Shown: positions 49,963-59,625 of the stretch, piece by piece
Position numbering within the stretch: the stretch's first letter is position 1
How the letters are laid out: every line of letters starts with the position of its first letter
Source of the DNA: Planobacterium oryzisoli
GTDB taxonomy: Bacteria; Bacteroidota; Bacteroidia; Flavobacteriales; Weeksellaceae
Length of the DNA stretch: 64,000 nucleotides
Direction: 5' to 3'
Assembly: GCF_015354315.1 (NCBI RefSeq)
Contig: NZ_JADKYY010000007.1
Span: 1-64,000, forward strand
Notes under the pieces: generated by a model
Database searches by the model: none
What the model was told of the DNA's origin: nothing
What the model saw: the letters and a program-made list of their open reading frames with translations, nothing else
Translations under genes and position numbers: made by a program

Positions 49963-52410
49963 ATGAATTATACTACTGGAGAATTAGCATCCATTACCAA
50001 TTCGGAGCTTTTTGGAAACGAACAACTTCCTGTCGAAAACATTGCCTTCGATACCCGAAATATTTTTTCAAGTACCCGCGTTGCGTTCATCGCATTAACT
50101 ACGGAAAAAAGCAGCGGCGAGCGTTTTATAACCGAGGCTTTGGAAAAAGGGGTACAAGTCATTATTGCCAAATCGCTGCCCGTAGAAAGAACCGACTTTA
50201 CCTGGATAAAAACTACGGATCCTTTGCGCTTTCTCCAGATTTTAGCAAAGTGGCATTTTTCCCAGTTTGCAGAGTTGAAAACGATCGGAATTACCGGGAG
50301 CAACGGCAAGACCGTTTTAAAAGAATGGCTGTACCAGAGTTTATGTAATGAGCATCGGGTGGTAAAGAGTCCTAAGAGTTATAATTCACTGCTTGGGCTG
50401 CCGCTTTCCTTACTAAAAATCGAAAAGGCCCACGAGATTGGTATCTTTGAGGTCGGAATATCCAAACCAAAGGAAATGGACATCCAGTCCGGGCTATTTC
50501 TTCCGCAAATTGGCATATTAACGCACATCGGTACGGCGCACCTTTCTAATTTTGCTTCACAAGAAGAGCAAGTACGTGAAAAATTAAAGTTATTTACGCA
50601 TTGTTCCACACTTATCTACAACGGCGACAACCTTCTTGTACACCAGTTGGTACAAGAACTCTACCCAAGTACGAAAAAAGTAAGTTTTGGCTTAGCACCC
50701 CACAACACCCTGCATTTCGCTGCCTTACCCGAGCGGCCAGGACTTGATGCACTGGTAAAGGACGGGTCCCTAGAATACTATTTACCCATTAAAACCCGAG
50801 ACCACGCTACTTTATCCAATGCACTCTGTGTAATGGCCACTTTAAAAGAACTCGGCTATCCGCCAAGTGCCATTAGGGAAAAAATCAGTGCTCTGAAATC
50901 CATCGAAATGCGACTGGAGAGTGTAGTAGGACTACGCGACAATATCATTGTAAACGATTCTTTTAATCTGGACTTTGATTCATTAACCATCGCCTTTCAG
51001 TTTATAAACGAATACACTAAAGAACGCAAATGCCTGGTTCTGACAGACTTTGTGGAATCCAAAGACAAAGAGCAACTCTACCGCAAAGTGACCGAACTCA
51101 CCAACCAGCAAAATTTTCAAACCGTGTTTTTGGTAGGAAATGAGATTACCCATCCTAAATATCGTTTTAATGCGGAATGCTACCGCTTTCCCACCACGCA
51201 GCATCTAATCGATAGCGGTAAGTTAAATACCATAGATAAATCCGTCATTTTACTCAAAGGTGCCCGTATTTTCGAAATTGACAAGTTAAAAAACACCCTC
51301 GAGCTGCAAAAGCACGACACTGTACTGGAAGTAAATCTTAACCACTTGCTGCATAATATAAACATGCACCGGACCTATATTAAGCGGACCACGAAAATGA
51401 TGGCGATGGTAAAAGCTAACTCCTACGGTATGGGGGGATATCCTGTGGCAGAATTTCTTCAGCACCACCACATTGATTACCTGGGCGTGGCCTATGCGGA
51501 TGAAGGGGTGGAACTGCGCAAAAAAGGCATTACCACCCCCATAATGGTGATGAATCCAGAGCAAAGCAGCTACGACAGTATCATTGAATACGGTCTGGAG
51601 CCGGAAATTTACAGTTTCCGCGTGTTGGATCTTTTTATCGATAAGTTGCGGGCGCACAGCAAGGAAGGCAATTATCCAATACACTTAAAACTGGAGACAG
51701 GCATGAACCGGCTGGGCTTTAGAAAAGACGATTTGCCCGCGTTGGCATTAAAACTAAATTCGCTCGATGTTCGCGTGCAGTCGGCCTTCAGTCATCTTTC
51801 CACTTCGGACCTCCCTTCGGAGAAGAATTTTGTACACCAGCAAGCCGCACGCTTTAACGAAATGACCTCGTTTCTGGAGAAGCAACTTTCCTATCCCTTT
51901 CTAAAACATATTTTAAATTCGGCAGGTATTACCAACTATCCCGAGTACCAATTTGATATGGTTCGCATCGGGATCGGTATGCTGGGAATAAGCCCTGATA
52001 ACACTTTGCAAGACAAGCTTTTAAGTGTGGTGCGTTTCCAGACCGTCATATCTCAGATTTCTGAGATAGAAGAAGGCGAATCCGTCGGGTATAACCGTTC
52101 TTTTAAAGCCTCCAGTCCACGAAGAATCGCAACAATTCCTGTAGGGTATGCCGACGGTATTCCACGTCTATTGGGAAACGGTGTAGGCAGCTTTGCTATA
52201 GAGGGACACAGGGTACCTATTGTGGGTAATATTTGCATGGATATGCTGATGCTGGACGTTACTGGCATAGAATGCAAGGAAGGAGACGAAGTGGTTGTCT
52301 TCAATGCCAGTCCTACCCTTACTGAGTTTGCCAGGGACTGCAATACTATTCCCTACGAGGCCCTTACCTCGATCTCCCCTAGGGTCAAACGAATCTACAT
52401 TAAAACATGA
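49963..52410 (+). CDS. Bifunctional MurF ligase / alanine racemase fusion
   Basis: An 815-aa fusion typical of Bacteroidota. The N-terminal half is UDP-MurNAc-tripeptide:D-Ala-D-Ala ligase, with ATP loop GSNGKT at residues 112-117, THIGTAHLSNF and later NDSFNLDFDSL. The C-terminal half (from about residue 445) is alanine racemase, with the PLP Lys484 in MAMVKANSYGMG, HLKLETGMNRLGF, and catalytic Tyr in VGYNRSFK. The fusion couples making D-alanine with using D-Ala-D-Ala. It overlaps the patatin gene by 4 bases. Confidence 0.95.
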   Translation: MNYTTGELASITNSELFGNEQLPVENIAFDTRNIFSSTRVAFIALTTEKSSGERFITEALEKGVQVIIAKSLPVERTDFTWIKTTDPLRFLQILAKWHFSQFAELKTIGITGSNGKTVLKEWLYQSLCNEHRVVKSPKSYNSLLGLPLSLLKIEKAHEIGIFEVGISKPKEMDIQSGLFLPQIGILTHIGTAHLSNFASQEEQVREKLKLFTHCSTLIYNGDNLLVHQLVQELYPSTKKVSFGLAPHNTLHFAALPERPGLDALVKDGSLEYYLPIKTRDHATLSNALCVMATLKELGYPPSAIREKISALKSIEMRLESVVGLRDNIIVNDSFNLDFDSLTIAFQFINEYTKERKCLVLTDFVESKDKEQLYRKVTELTNQQNFQTVFLVGNEITHPKYRFNAECYRFPTTQHLIDSGKLNTIDKSVILLKGARIFEIDKLKNTLELQKHDTVLEVNLNHLLHNINMHRTYIKRTTKMMAMVKANSYGMGGYPVAEFLQHHHIDYLGVAYADEGVELRKKGITTPIMVMNPEQSSYDSIIEYGLEPEIYSFRVLDLFIDKLRAHSKEGNYPIHLKLETGMNRLGFRKDDLPALALKLNSLDVRVQSAFSHLSTSDLPSEKNFVHQQAARFNEMTSFLEKQLSYPFLKHILNSAGITNYPEYQFDMVRIGIGMLGISPDNTLQDKLLSVVRFQTVISQISEIEEGESVGYNRSFKASSPRRIATIPVGYADGIPRLLGNGVGSFAIEGHRVPIVGNICMDMLMLDVTGIECKEGDEVVVFNASPTLTEFARDCNTIPYEALTSISPRVKRIYIKT

Positions 52411-54566
52411 GAACTACGGTACTGGTCATCTTACTTACTTTGTTTCTTCACCCTACCCTCAGAGCGCAGAAAAGTCCCCCTGCCGACCCTAACGGTAAGC
52501 CCTCCATTGGACTTTCTCTTTCAGGTGGCGGCGCTAAAGGATTTGCGCATATTGGAGTGCTGAGAGTACTGGACAGTCTGGGAGTTAAAGTGGATTATAT
52601 CGCAGGCACCTCAATGGGAGCCATTGTGGGGGGTCTCTATGCCGCGGGGTATTCCGCCCGTGATATTGAACATATTGTTTTAGAAACGGATTTCTACGAC
52701 CTTATCGCCAACGAAAAATCCCGCCAATCAAGCTCCTTTTTTAATAAGTCCGTAGACAAATACCTCATAAGCATTCCCGTTAAGGACGGAAAAATAAATG
52801 TGTTGCCTACAGCAATTTCCTCCGGGCAGAAAAATATTTACATGCTTAAAGAGCTATTCAAAAATGTTTCTTCCCAAAAAGATTTCTCTCTGCTGCCCAT
52901 TCCCTTTATGTCGGTTGCAACCAATCTGGAGTCCGGTAAAATAAAGATATTTGAAGAAGGCGATCTAGTGACTGCAATTATGGCCAGTTCCGCGTTCCCT
53001 TCCCTTATGGACCCGGTGGAAATAAACGATTCACTCTATATTGACGGTGCTTTAACCATGAACTTCCCCTCACAGCCATTAAAACAGAAGGGTATGGATA
53101 TTGTGATTGGTGTGGATCTGAACCAAGGTCTTGCGCAGCGTAGTAAGCTTAATTCAGTGATTGAAATACTAAATCAAGTTACCGACTACAGTATCATCAA
53201 AGAGACCGAAAATCAGTACCAATACACCGACATTAGGATAAAACCAGATTTAGAAGAAATTACCGCAACTAGTTACGATCAAAAAGAAAGCATCATAGAG
53301 TCGGGATACCAGGCTGCACTGGCCATGGTTCCTTCTCTTTCAAAGCTGCCAAAGAAGGAAATTCCCGTCTTGCGCGCGCCGGTAAATCCCGTTTTTTCCA
53401 ATGTGTACAAGATAGACCGATTGGAAGTTACTAACAACCGCATTTTTTCTGCCAGTTATCTGCAGGGTAAGATGAACCTGAAACTACCTTCACTTCATAC
53501 CTATGGGTCCATCAATAAAATGATTGAAAACCTGTATTCTACAAATAATTTCAAAATCATCAATTACGATTTAGTGCCCTCTTCGAGCGGCACGGTACTG
53601 CGTATGAATGTATTAGAAGACGATGCACGTATATTTCTAAAATTCGGTTTACACTACGACGAAGTGTTTAAGACGGGCCTTTTGGTAAATTTTACGGCGC
53701 GGCGCTTTCTGTTTCAAAATTCCACCACTTCACTGGATGTAATTGTGGGGGACTTCCCGCGTTTTATATTCAACTATTCGGTGGATAATGGGTACATCCC
53801 AGGTTTTGGACTGTATGCTTCGGGAACACAGTTTGAATTTCTAGATGGTGCATCCGAAGCTTTGCAGCGCTATGGATGGTTGCGAAATGAAGCCTTCATT
53901 CAGTCCATCTGGAAAGACCGCTTTGCCGTTGGAGGGGGACTGAGTCATGACTATATTGCAACGGAATCAGCGCAGGATAAAACGTATAATAACTACATAA
54001 ATCCTTACTTATTTATTAAAACCGATTCACAGAACGACAAAAATTTTCCTACCCGGGGTATTTTACTTAATGCAGAGGGTAAGGTACTGGATGTATTTAA
54101 AGACAGCGAGTTCAACACGGTGCAAACGAAATTGGATTTTACGCTAAATACGCCTGTCACATCTTTTCTAAGCAACCGCTTGAACCTTTTTGCAGGATTT
54201 AGCATTGGTGAAGATGTGCCCTTGGAGTATCAGTACTATCTCGGGGGAATTTTTAAGCAGCCAATTCTTAATTTTGTCACTTTCCCTGGGTACAAAATAG
54301 GAAGCCGCAGTAACCGAAATATTCTTACCGCTTCCAACCATTTTCAATTTAATGTGTACCGAAATCTTTACTTTACACCAGGTGTATCAATAGCTGCTTT
54401 ATTTGACGACTATTCTTTACGAAATGCCACCACTATTCAATACATATCCACCGATTTTGGTTTGGGGTACCGGTCCCCTTTTGGACCTATAAGTCTTAAT
54501 TTTAGCAAATCTCTAAATACCGACCAAAAAGGAATCTTTAGTGTAGTCCTTGGTCACTGGTTCTAA
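52407..54566 (+). CDS. Patatin-like phospholipase with outer-membrane barrel (PlpD type)
   Basis: A 719-aa exported protein. The signal peptide spans about residues 1-20 (MRTTVLVILLTLFLHPTLRA). The patatin domain has the oxyanion loop SGGGAKG, nucleophile Ser69 in GTSMG and the catalytic Asp in YIDGALTMNFP. A POTRA-like region (DRLEVTNNRIFSASYL) follows near residue 335, then a BamA/TpsB-type beta-barrel ending in an aromatic residue (VVLGHWF). The layout is that of PlpD-like type Vd proteins or outer-membrane lipases. It overlaps ybeY by one base. Confidence 0.92.
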   Translation: MRTTVLVILLTLFLHPTLRAQKSPPADPNGKPSIGLSLSGGGAKGFAHIGVLRVLDSLGVKVDYIAGTSMGAIVGGLYAAGYSARDIEHIVLETDFYDLIANEKSRQSSSFFNKSVDKYLISIPVKDGKINVLPTAISSGQKNIYMLKELFKNVSSQKDFSLLPIPFMSVATNLESGKIKIFEEGDLVTAIMASSAFPSLMDPVEINDSLYIDGALTMNFPSQPLKQKGMDIVIGVDLNQGLAQRSKLNSVIEILNQVTDYSIIKETENQYQYTDIRIKPDLEEITATSYDQKESIIESGYQAALAMVPSLSKLPKKEIPVLRAPVNPVFSNVYKIDRLEVTNNRIFSASYLQGKMNLKLPSLHTYGSINKMIENLYSTNNFKIINYDLVPSSSGTVLRMNVLEDDARIFLKFGLHYDEVFKTGLLVNFTARRFLFQNSTTSLDVIVGDFPRFIFNYSVDNGYIPGFGLYASGTQFEFLDGASEALQRYGWLRNEAFIQSIWKDRFAVGGGLSHDYIATESAQDKTYNNYINPYLFIKTDSQNDKNFPTRGILLNAEGKVLDVFKDSEFNTVQTKLDFTLNTPVTSFLSNRLNLFAGFSIGEDVPLEYQYYLGGIFKQPILNFVTFPGYKIGSRSNRNILTASNHFQFNVYRNLYFTPGVSIAALFDDYSLRNATTIQYISTDFGLGYRSPFGPISLNFSKSLNTDQKGIFSVVLGHWF

Positions 54567-54985
54567 TGATAACATTCCATTTTGAAGAAATTACACCAAT
54601 TGCCCTTCCCACAAATGTAGATGAGTGGCTGCAGTCCATTTTACAATCAGAAGGCAAAAAAGAAGGGGAAATAAACTACATCCTTTGTGATGATTCGTAT
54701 TTACTCCAGATCAACAGAACGTATTTAAACCACGATGATTACACAGATATTATCACATTTGATACGGTCCGAGGGAAAGTTATAAGCGGTGATATTTTCG
54801 TATCTTTGCCGCGCATTAAGGAAAATGCAGTTGTACACGCGGTTTCATTTAACTCTGAACTTTTGCGCGTCCTTGCTCATGGGGTATACCACCTCTGCGG
54901 CTATAAGGACAAAACGCCTGAGCAGGCCGCTCTAATGCGAAGCAAAGAGGAATTTGCAATTGGTAGGTACGCTGATTTTGCTTAA
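54566..54985 (+). CDS. ybeY: Endoribonuclease YbeY
   Basis: Zinc-dependent RNase for 16S rRNA 3' end maturation and ribosome quality control, 139 aa. NRTYLNHDDYTDIITFD is the family strand-turn motif. The metal site reads HGVYHLCGYKDKTPEQ: His105 and His109 are present, but the third His of the usual H-x3-H-x5-H pattern is Asp115. The same change is, as I recall, usual in Bacteroidota. A parS palindrome follows one base after its stop codon. Confidence 0.94.
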   Translation: MITFHFEEITPIALPTNVDEWLQSILQSEGKKEGEINYILCDDSYLLQINRTYLNHDDYTDIITFDTVRGKVISGDIFVSLPRIKENAVVHAVSFNSELLRVLAHGVYHLCGYKDKTPEQAALMRSKEEFAIGRYADFA

Positions 54986-54986
54986 A

Positions 54987-55002
54987 TGTTTCACGTGAAA
55001 CA
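54987..55002. promoter_or_regulatory. parS site (left)
   Basis: TGTTTCACGTGAAACA is a perfect 16-bp palindrome and matches the widely conserved bacterial parS motif TGTTNCACGTGAAACA bound by ParB. It fills most of the 26-base spacer between ybeY and mnmG. An identical copy lies after mnmG. ParB loads at such sites near the origin to organise and segregate the chromosome. Confidence 0.93.
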
Positions 55003-55011
55003 TGAACACTT

Positions 55012-56874
55012 ATGATTACAAAAAAATACGACGTTATAGTAGTAGGCGCCGGTCATGCGGGTTGTGAAGCTGCGGCGGCGGCTGCCAATCTGGGATCCTC
55101 CACTCTACTTATTACAATGAATATGCAGACCATTGGGCAAATGAGCTGCAACCCTGCCATGGGAGGAATTGCCAAAGGGCAAATTGTGCGGGAAATCGAC
55201 GCATTGGGAGGTTTATCCGGAATAATAGCAGATAAATCAGCTATACAATTCAAGATGCTAAACCTTTCAAAAGGCCCTGCGATGTGGTCACCACGCACGC
55301 AGAACGACCGCATGTTATTCGCACACGAATGGCGGATGGCCTTAGAATCCATCGCAAACTTGGATTTCTTTCAGGATATGGTCAAGGAGCTGATCATTGA
55401 GAACAATACCGTCAAGGGCGTTGTAACTGCAATGGGAATCCGTATTGAAGCAGACTCTGTGGTACTAACCAACGGTACCTTCTTGAATGGACTTATCCAT
55501 ATTGGAGAAAAGCAGTTCGGTGGAGGCCGCATGGGAGAACCACGGGCTTTCGGAATTACTGAACAATTAACATCCATCGGTTTCGACGCAGGAAGAATGA
55601 AAACCGGTACGCCACCCAGAGTAGACGGTAGGAGTTTGGACTACTCAAAAATGGAGGAACAAAAAGGAGATGAGATTCCTGGTAAGTTTTCCTATTTACA
55701 TACAAAACCCCTTACTAAGCAGCGCAGTTGCCACATTACCTATACCAATGAGACGGTTCACGAAATACTTAAGGAAGGATTTGACCGCAGTCCCATGTTT
55801 AATGGAACCATACAAAGTTTAGGACCCCGGTACTGTCCTAGTATTGAAGATAAGATCAACCGCTTCGCAGAACGCACCCGACACCAACTGTTCGTCGAAC
55901 CTGAAGGGTGGGACACAATTGAAATATACGTGAATGGCTTTAGTTCTTCCCTGCCAGAGGAGGTACAATTAAAGGCAATGCGCCATATTCCGGGCTTTGA
56001 AAACGTCAAATTTTTCCGCCCTGGATATGCAATTGAATACGACTACTTCCCTCCTACCCAACTATCCCACACTCTGGAAACTAAACTTGTATCCAATCTC
56101 TTTTTCGCAGGACAGATTAACGGAACTACCGGGTACGAGGAAGCTGCAGGACAGGGTATTATGGCTGGGATAAATGCCCATTTAAAAGTACACGGTAAAG
56201 AACCTTTTCAGCTTACTCGCGACCAAGCATATATTGGAGTTCTTATTGATGATCTGATAACAAAAGGTACAGAGGAGCCCTACCGGATGTTTACTTCGAG
56301 AGCCGAATACCGCCTGCTATTAAGGCAAGACAACGCCGATATTCGCCTCACGCAACTCTCCTACAACTTAGGTTTAGCTTCCGCCGAGCGCATGCAGCAA
56401 ACAGAGAACAAACTGAGACTATCTAACGAGCTGGAAAATTATCTTCGGGAAACCTCCCTAAAACCTGGAACAATTAACCCAATTTTAGAGAGTATTGAAT
56501 CTTCTCCTGTGGATCAGGCCTACCGCGCGTCGCATTTTCTTACCAGACCGTTTATGAAACTCTCAATCCTCGAAGCCATTCCCCAAATAAGAGAAGTGAC
56601 TTCACAATACAGCAAGGAGATACAGGAACAGGCGGAAATAAACATAAAATACAAAGGATATATTGATAAAGAACGCGAGAACGTTGCTAAACTCCAGCGT
56701 ATGGAAAGCATTAAAATTCCCGCCGATTTTGATTTTCAGAAAATCACTTCTTTATCCTCTGAAGCCAAGACAAAACTCTCACAAATTAAACCAGAAACAA
56801 TAGCTCAAGCTGCACGTGTTAGCGGTGTATCTCCTGCCGATATTAATGTTCTTTTAATTTATTTAGGTAGGTAA
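55012..56874 (+). CDS. mnmG: tRNA uridine-5-carboxymethylaminomethyl modification enzyme MnmG (GidA)
   Basis: FAD-dependent enzyme of 620 aa that works with MnmE to modify U34 of certain tRNAs. The dinucleotide motif is VVGAGHAGCEAA (glycines at 12, 14 and 17), with CNPAMGGIAKGQIVREIDALGG, GGGRMGEP and TRPFMKLSILEAIPQI typical. GidA was named for its position next to the origin in many bacteria. Here it is bracketed by two parS sites, one 9 bases before its start and one directly after its stop. Confidence 0.97.
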   Translation: MITKKYDVIVVGAGHAGCEAAAAAANLGSSTLLITMNMQTIGQMSCNPAMGGIAKGQIVREIDALGGLSGIIADKSAIQFKMLNLSKGPAMWSPRTQNDRMLFAHEWRMALESIANLDFFQDMVKELIIENNTVKGVVTAMGIRIEADSVVLTNGTFLNGLIHIGEKQFGGGRMGEPRAFGITEQLTSIGFDAGRMKTGTPPRVDGRSLDYSKMEEQKGDEIPGKFSYLHTKPLTKQRSCHITYTNETVHEILKEGFDRSPMFNGTIQSLGPRYCPSIEDKINRFAERTRHQLFVEPEGWDTIEIYVNGFSSSLPEEVQLKAMRHIPGFENVKFFRPGYAIEYDYFPPTQLSHTLETKLVSNLFFAGQINGTTGYEEAAGQGIMAGINAHLKVHGKEPFQLTRDQAYIGVLIDDLITKGTEEPYRMFTSRAEYRLLLRQDNADIRLTQLSYNLGLASAERMQQTENKLRLSNELENYLRETSLKPGTINPILESIESSPVDQAYRASHFLTRPFMKLSILEAIPQIREVTSQYSKEIQEQAEINIKYKGYIDKERENVAKLQRMESIKIPADFDFQKITSLSSEAKTKLSQIKPETIAQAARVSGVSPADINVLLIYLGR

Positions 56875-56890
56875 TGTTTCACGTGAAACA
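56875..56890. promoter_or_regulatory. parS site (right)
   Basis: Second perfect copy of TGTTTCACGTGAAACA, beginning directly after the mnmG stop codon and lying 7 bases before the methyltransferase start. Two identical 16-bp palindromes 1.9 kb apart are very unlikely by chance. Confidence 0.93.
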
Positions 56891-56897
56891 ATAATCA

Positions 56898-57713
56898 ATG
56901 AAGGTTCAAGACCACTTTTTAACCAAGGAAATTTTCAGTTTAGAATCTACTGGTATAGAAGGCATTTTAAAGACCTCCCCTATTCCAGAAGATTTAGCTA
57001 AATACTACGACAGTACCGAGTACATCTCGCACCATCAAGACGATAGTTCTCTAACAACAAAAATTTATAAATTTTTTCAGTCTTTTAACTTACGTTTTAA
57101 AGCAAATATTGTCGCATCTGTTACTGCAAAATACAGCACCGTTCTGGACTACGGTTGTGGCGCGGGCGAGTTTCTTAAATACATAGAAGGCGATTACAAT
57201 ACTGTTGGGTTTGAACCAAATCCTCAGGGAGTGAATTTTACCAGCAAAAAAACAAGTGCTACGATCATCCATTCACTGGAGGAAATAAAGGACGGCTCAA
57301 TACATACAATAACGATGTGGCATGTACTGGAACATATTCCCAATACAGAAGAAATCCTCGAAAAGCTTTATAAAAAATTAAAAACCGGGGGGCATCTGAT
57401 TGTAGCCGTACCGAATCATGGAAGCTATGATGCAAAATACTACGGACCGTATTGGGCAGCGTACGATGTGCCACGGCATGTACATCATTATACAATTAAA
57501 GGTTTGAAAAATAGATTTGATTCGAATTCATGGAAAATCAAAAAATGGAAGCCCTTGCTACTGGACGCATTTTATATTTCCATTATAAGCGAAAAATACC
57601 AAAAAAATCCATTCCGTTGGTTTAAGGGTGGTATTGTTGGAGCCATTTCGAACATAAAGGCATTAAAAAATAACGAATTTTCTAGCGTGGTACTTGTAGT
57701 CGAAAAAAATTAG
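56898..57713 (+). CDS. Class I SAM-dependent methyltransferase
   Basis: A 271-aa methyltransferase. The SAM-binding motif is VLDYGCGAGEF (residues 82-92), followed by VGFEPNP as the acidic ribose-binding loop and a post-I block ITMWHVLEHIPNTEEIL typical of Methyltransf_11/23 proteins. The substrate is unknown; relatives act on ubiquinone-like rings, lipids or sugars. The N-terminal part (FLTKEIFSLESTGIEGILKT) recalls a group with a methyltransferase of surface-sugar clusters. It ends the plus-strand run and is followed by a terminator. Confidence 0.88.
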   Translation: MKVQDHFLTKEIFSLESTGIEGILKTSPIPEDLAKYYDSTEYISHHQDDSSLTTKIYKFFQSFNLRFKANIVASVTAKYSTVLDYGCGAGEFLKYIEGDYNTVGFEPNPQGVNFTSKKTSATIIHSLEEIKDGSIHTITMWHVLEHIPNTEEILEKLYKKLKTGGHLIVAVPNHGSYDAKYYGPYWAAYDVPRHVHHYTIKGLKNRFDSNSWKIKKWKPLLLDAFYISIISEKYQKNPFRWFKGGIVGAISNIKALKNNEFSSVVLVVEKN

Positions 57714-57725
57714 ATAATAGATTTT

Positions 57726-57751
57726 TGACCCTATTCTGGAGGTCATTTTTT
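57726..57751 (+). terminator. Terminator after the methyltransferase gene
   Basis: TGACC (57726-57730) and GGTCA (57741-57745) form a short stem with a 10-base loop, followed by a T run up to 57751. Confidence 0.6.
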
Positions 57752-57768
57752 CAGCATACGAATAAAAA

Positions 57769-57793
57769 AAACCCGAATTTCACATTCGGGTTT
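57769..57793. terminator. Terminator downstream of pgk
   Basis: AAACCCGAAT (57769-57778) pairs perfectly with ATTCGGGTTT (57784-57793) around a 5-base loop. The A-rich stretch before it gives a U run on the minus strand, so it terminates pgk. Confidence 0.85.
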
Positions 57794-57812
57794 GTTGCTA
57801 TAAAAGAAAAAA

Positions 57813-59003
57813 TTAATTGTTAATGGCAGCAACGCCAGGAAGCTCTATACCTTCCAAGCTCTCAAGCATTGCACCTCCTCCTGTAGAAACATACGATACT
57901 TTATCTTCGTAACCGTTCTGTTTCACAAAAGCAACACTGTCTCCTCCTCCTACAAGTGAAAAGGCCCCTAAGTTTGTCGCTTCTGCAATGCTGTTACCTA
58001 CAGATACAGTTCCCTCTGCAAACGTTGGCATTTCAAAAACACCCACTGGCCCATTCCAAAGTAAGGTGCGTGAATTCATAATGGCATCGTGGAAAAGTGC
58101 GCGGGTACGCGGTCCTGCATCAAGTCCCATCCATCCTTCAGGTATTTCGTAAATATCAACCGTTTGTGTTTCCGCATCGTTTGCAAAGCGGTCCGCTACA
58201 ATTACATCAACCGGTAATAATACCTCAACATTCTTCGCCTTCGCTTTATTTAGTATATCGAGAGCAAGATCCATCTTATCTTCTTCCACTATCGAATCTC
58301 CAATACTTCCTCCTAAGGCACGGATAAAAGTGAAAGCCATACCACCGCCTATAATTAGATTGTCAATTGCTTCCAGCATATTCTCAATAATAGTAATCTT
58401 TGAGGAAACTTTAGAACCTCCAATGATGGCCGTAACTGGACGCTCACCAGAACCAAGCACCTTATCTATAGCATCCAGCTCGGAAGCCATAAGTAAACCG
58501 AAAAATTTAGTTGAAGGGAAAAACTCGGCGATTACAGCAGTGGAAGCATGCGCTCTATGGGCTGTTCCAAATGCATCATTGACGTACACCTCCCCTAACC
58601 TACTAAGCTTCTCTGCAAATTCTCTATCACCCTTTTCTTCCTGAGAATAGAAACGTAAATTCTCAAGTAAGAGAATTTCTCCAGGCTTTAAATCATTTGC
58701 TAATTTCTCTACCTCTTCCCCTATAGAATCCGCAACAAAATGAACCGGATAACCCAATCCACTTTCCACCTCTTTAACTATATGCGCTAAAGAATATTTG
58801 CTGTTCTTCTCTCCTTTGGGTCTTCCCAAATGGGTCATAATAACTACCGAACCACCGTCCTTAATAATTTTATCTATAGTAGGTTTAACAGCCAGTATTC
58901 GGGTTGTATCCGTGACCTGAAATTTCTCATTTAAAGGAACATTAAAATCCACCCGTACCAGAGCTCTCTTTCCGCTAAAGTTATAATCGGCAACTGTTTT
59001 CAT
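57813..59003 (-). CDS. pgk: Phosphoglycerate kinase
   Basis: Glycolytic kinase of 396 aa making ATP from 1,3-bisphosphoglycerate. Family signatures are KRALVRVDFNVPLN, VIMTHLGRPKGEKNSKYSL, LLENLRFY, AIIGGSKVSSKI, LLWNGPVGVFEM and GGGDSVAFV. It is monocistronic, with its own promoter in the intergenic region proposed as oriC and a terminator downstream. Confidence 0.97.
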   Translation of the reverse strand: MKTVADYNFSGKRALVRVDFNVPLNEKFQVTDTTRILAVKPTIDKIIKDGGSVVIMTHLGRPKGEKNSKYSLAHIVKEVESGLGYPVHFVADSIGEEVEKLANDLKPGEILLLENLRFYSQEEKGDREFAEKLSRLGEVYVNDAFGTAHRAHASTAVIAEFFPSTKFFGLLMASELDAIDKVLGSGERPVTAIIGGSKVSSKITIIENMLEAIDNLIIGGGMAFTFIRALGGSIGDSIVEEDKMDLALDILNKAKAKNVEVLLPVDVIVADRFANDAETQTVDIYEIPEGWMGLDAGPRTRALFHDAIMNSRTLLWNGPVGVFEMPTFAEGTVSVGNSIAEATNLGAFSLVGGGDSVAFVKQNGYEDKVSYVSTGGGAMLESLEGIELPGVAAINN

Positions 59004-59028
59004 ATTTATCTATTTCTATTGATCAGAA

Positions 59029-59036
59029 CAAATTTA
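59029..59036 (-). promoter_or_regulatory. Candidate -7 promoter box for pgk
   Basis: On the minus strand TAAATTTG fits TAnnTTTG, 25 bases before the pgk start. TTG on the same strand (59060-59062) is 23 bases further up, at the long end of the accepted spacing. Confidence 0.45.
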
Positions 59037-59596
59037 AGTAATAAAAAATGCCCCCGTAACAATTCGCGCATTAAATAAATCACATTACACTGATCACAAT
59101 AGTTATACATAATTTATCTTTTTTAAAAAAAGTATTGTTGCTTGTTGTTATGTGTTGTTAGTAATGTGGATAAAATTTTTTTATTAAAGAACTATTAAAA
59201 AGGGCAAAGAGTTTCGAAGAAGATATATATCTGTTAATTGATTGAAGGTTAATTAGTTAATTCAATTCAGTACGGAACACCGAGTGCGTGGGAAGAACCT
59301 TTCCTGATTTCAAAAATTCATAGCATTGCATGTGGTATAACTTTTCTTAAATTCTTTATAAAACAGGGAACTAATGCATTTACTAAATTTCCATACATAA
59401 TGTTTCCTTATTGCGCAATAAATAATTGAAAGTACTTATCCACAGGAATTTATTTAAATATTAACAATTATTAACCAATTTTATAAGGTGTTGTAAACGT
59501 AGTAGATACTAAAGTATAAATTTTGTATTTATTTGACTGTCAGATAGAATAAGCTTAGTAAAGTATATAATTATTGATATAGCCTTGTGGAAAACA

Positions 59597-59625
59597 TTGC
59601 TTCTGTATTTTTAACACTAAATTTG
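59597..59625 (+). promoter_or_regulatory. Promoter for rpiB
   Basis: TTG at 59597-59599, an 18-base spacer and TAAATTTG at 59618-59625 match the Bacteroidota promoter at both boxes, 18 bases before the rpiB start. The -33 box is just beyond the last DnaA-box-like site. Confidence 0.55.
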
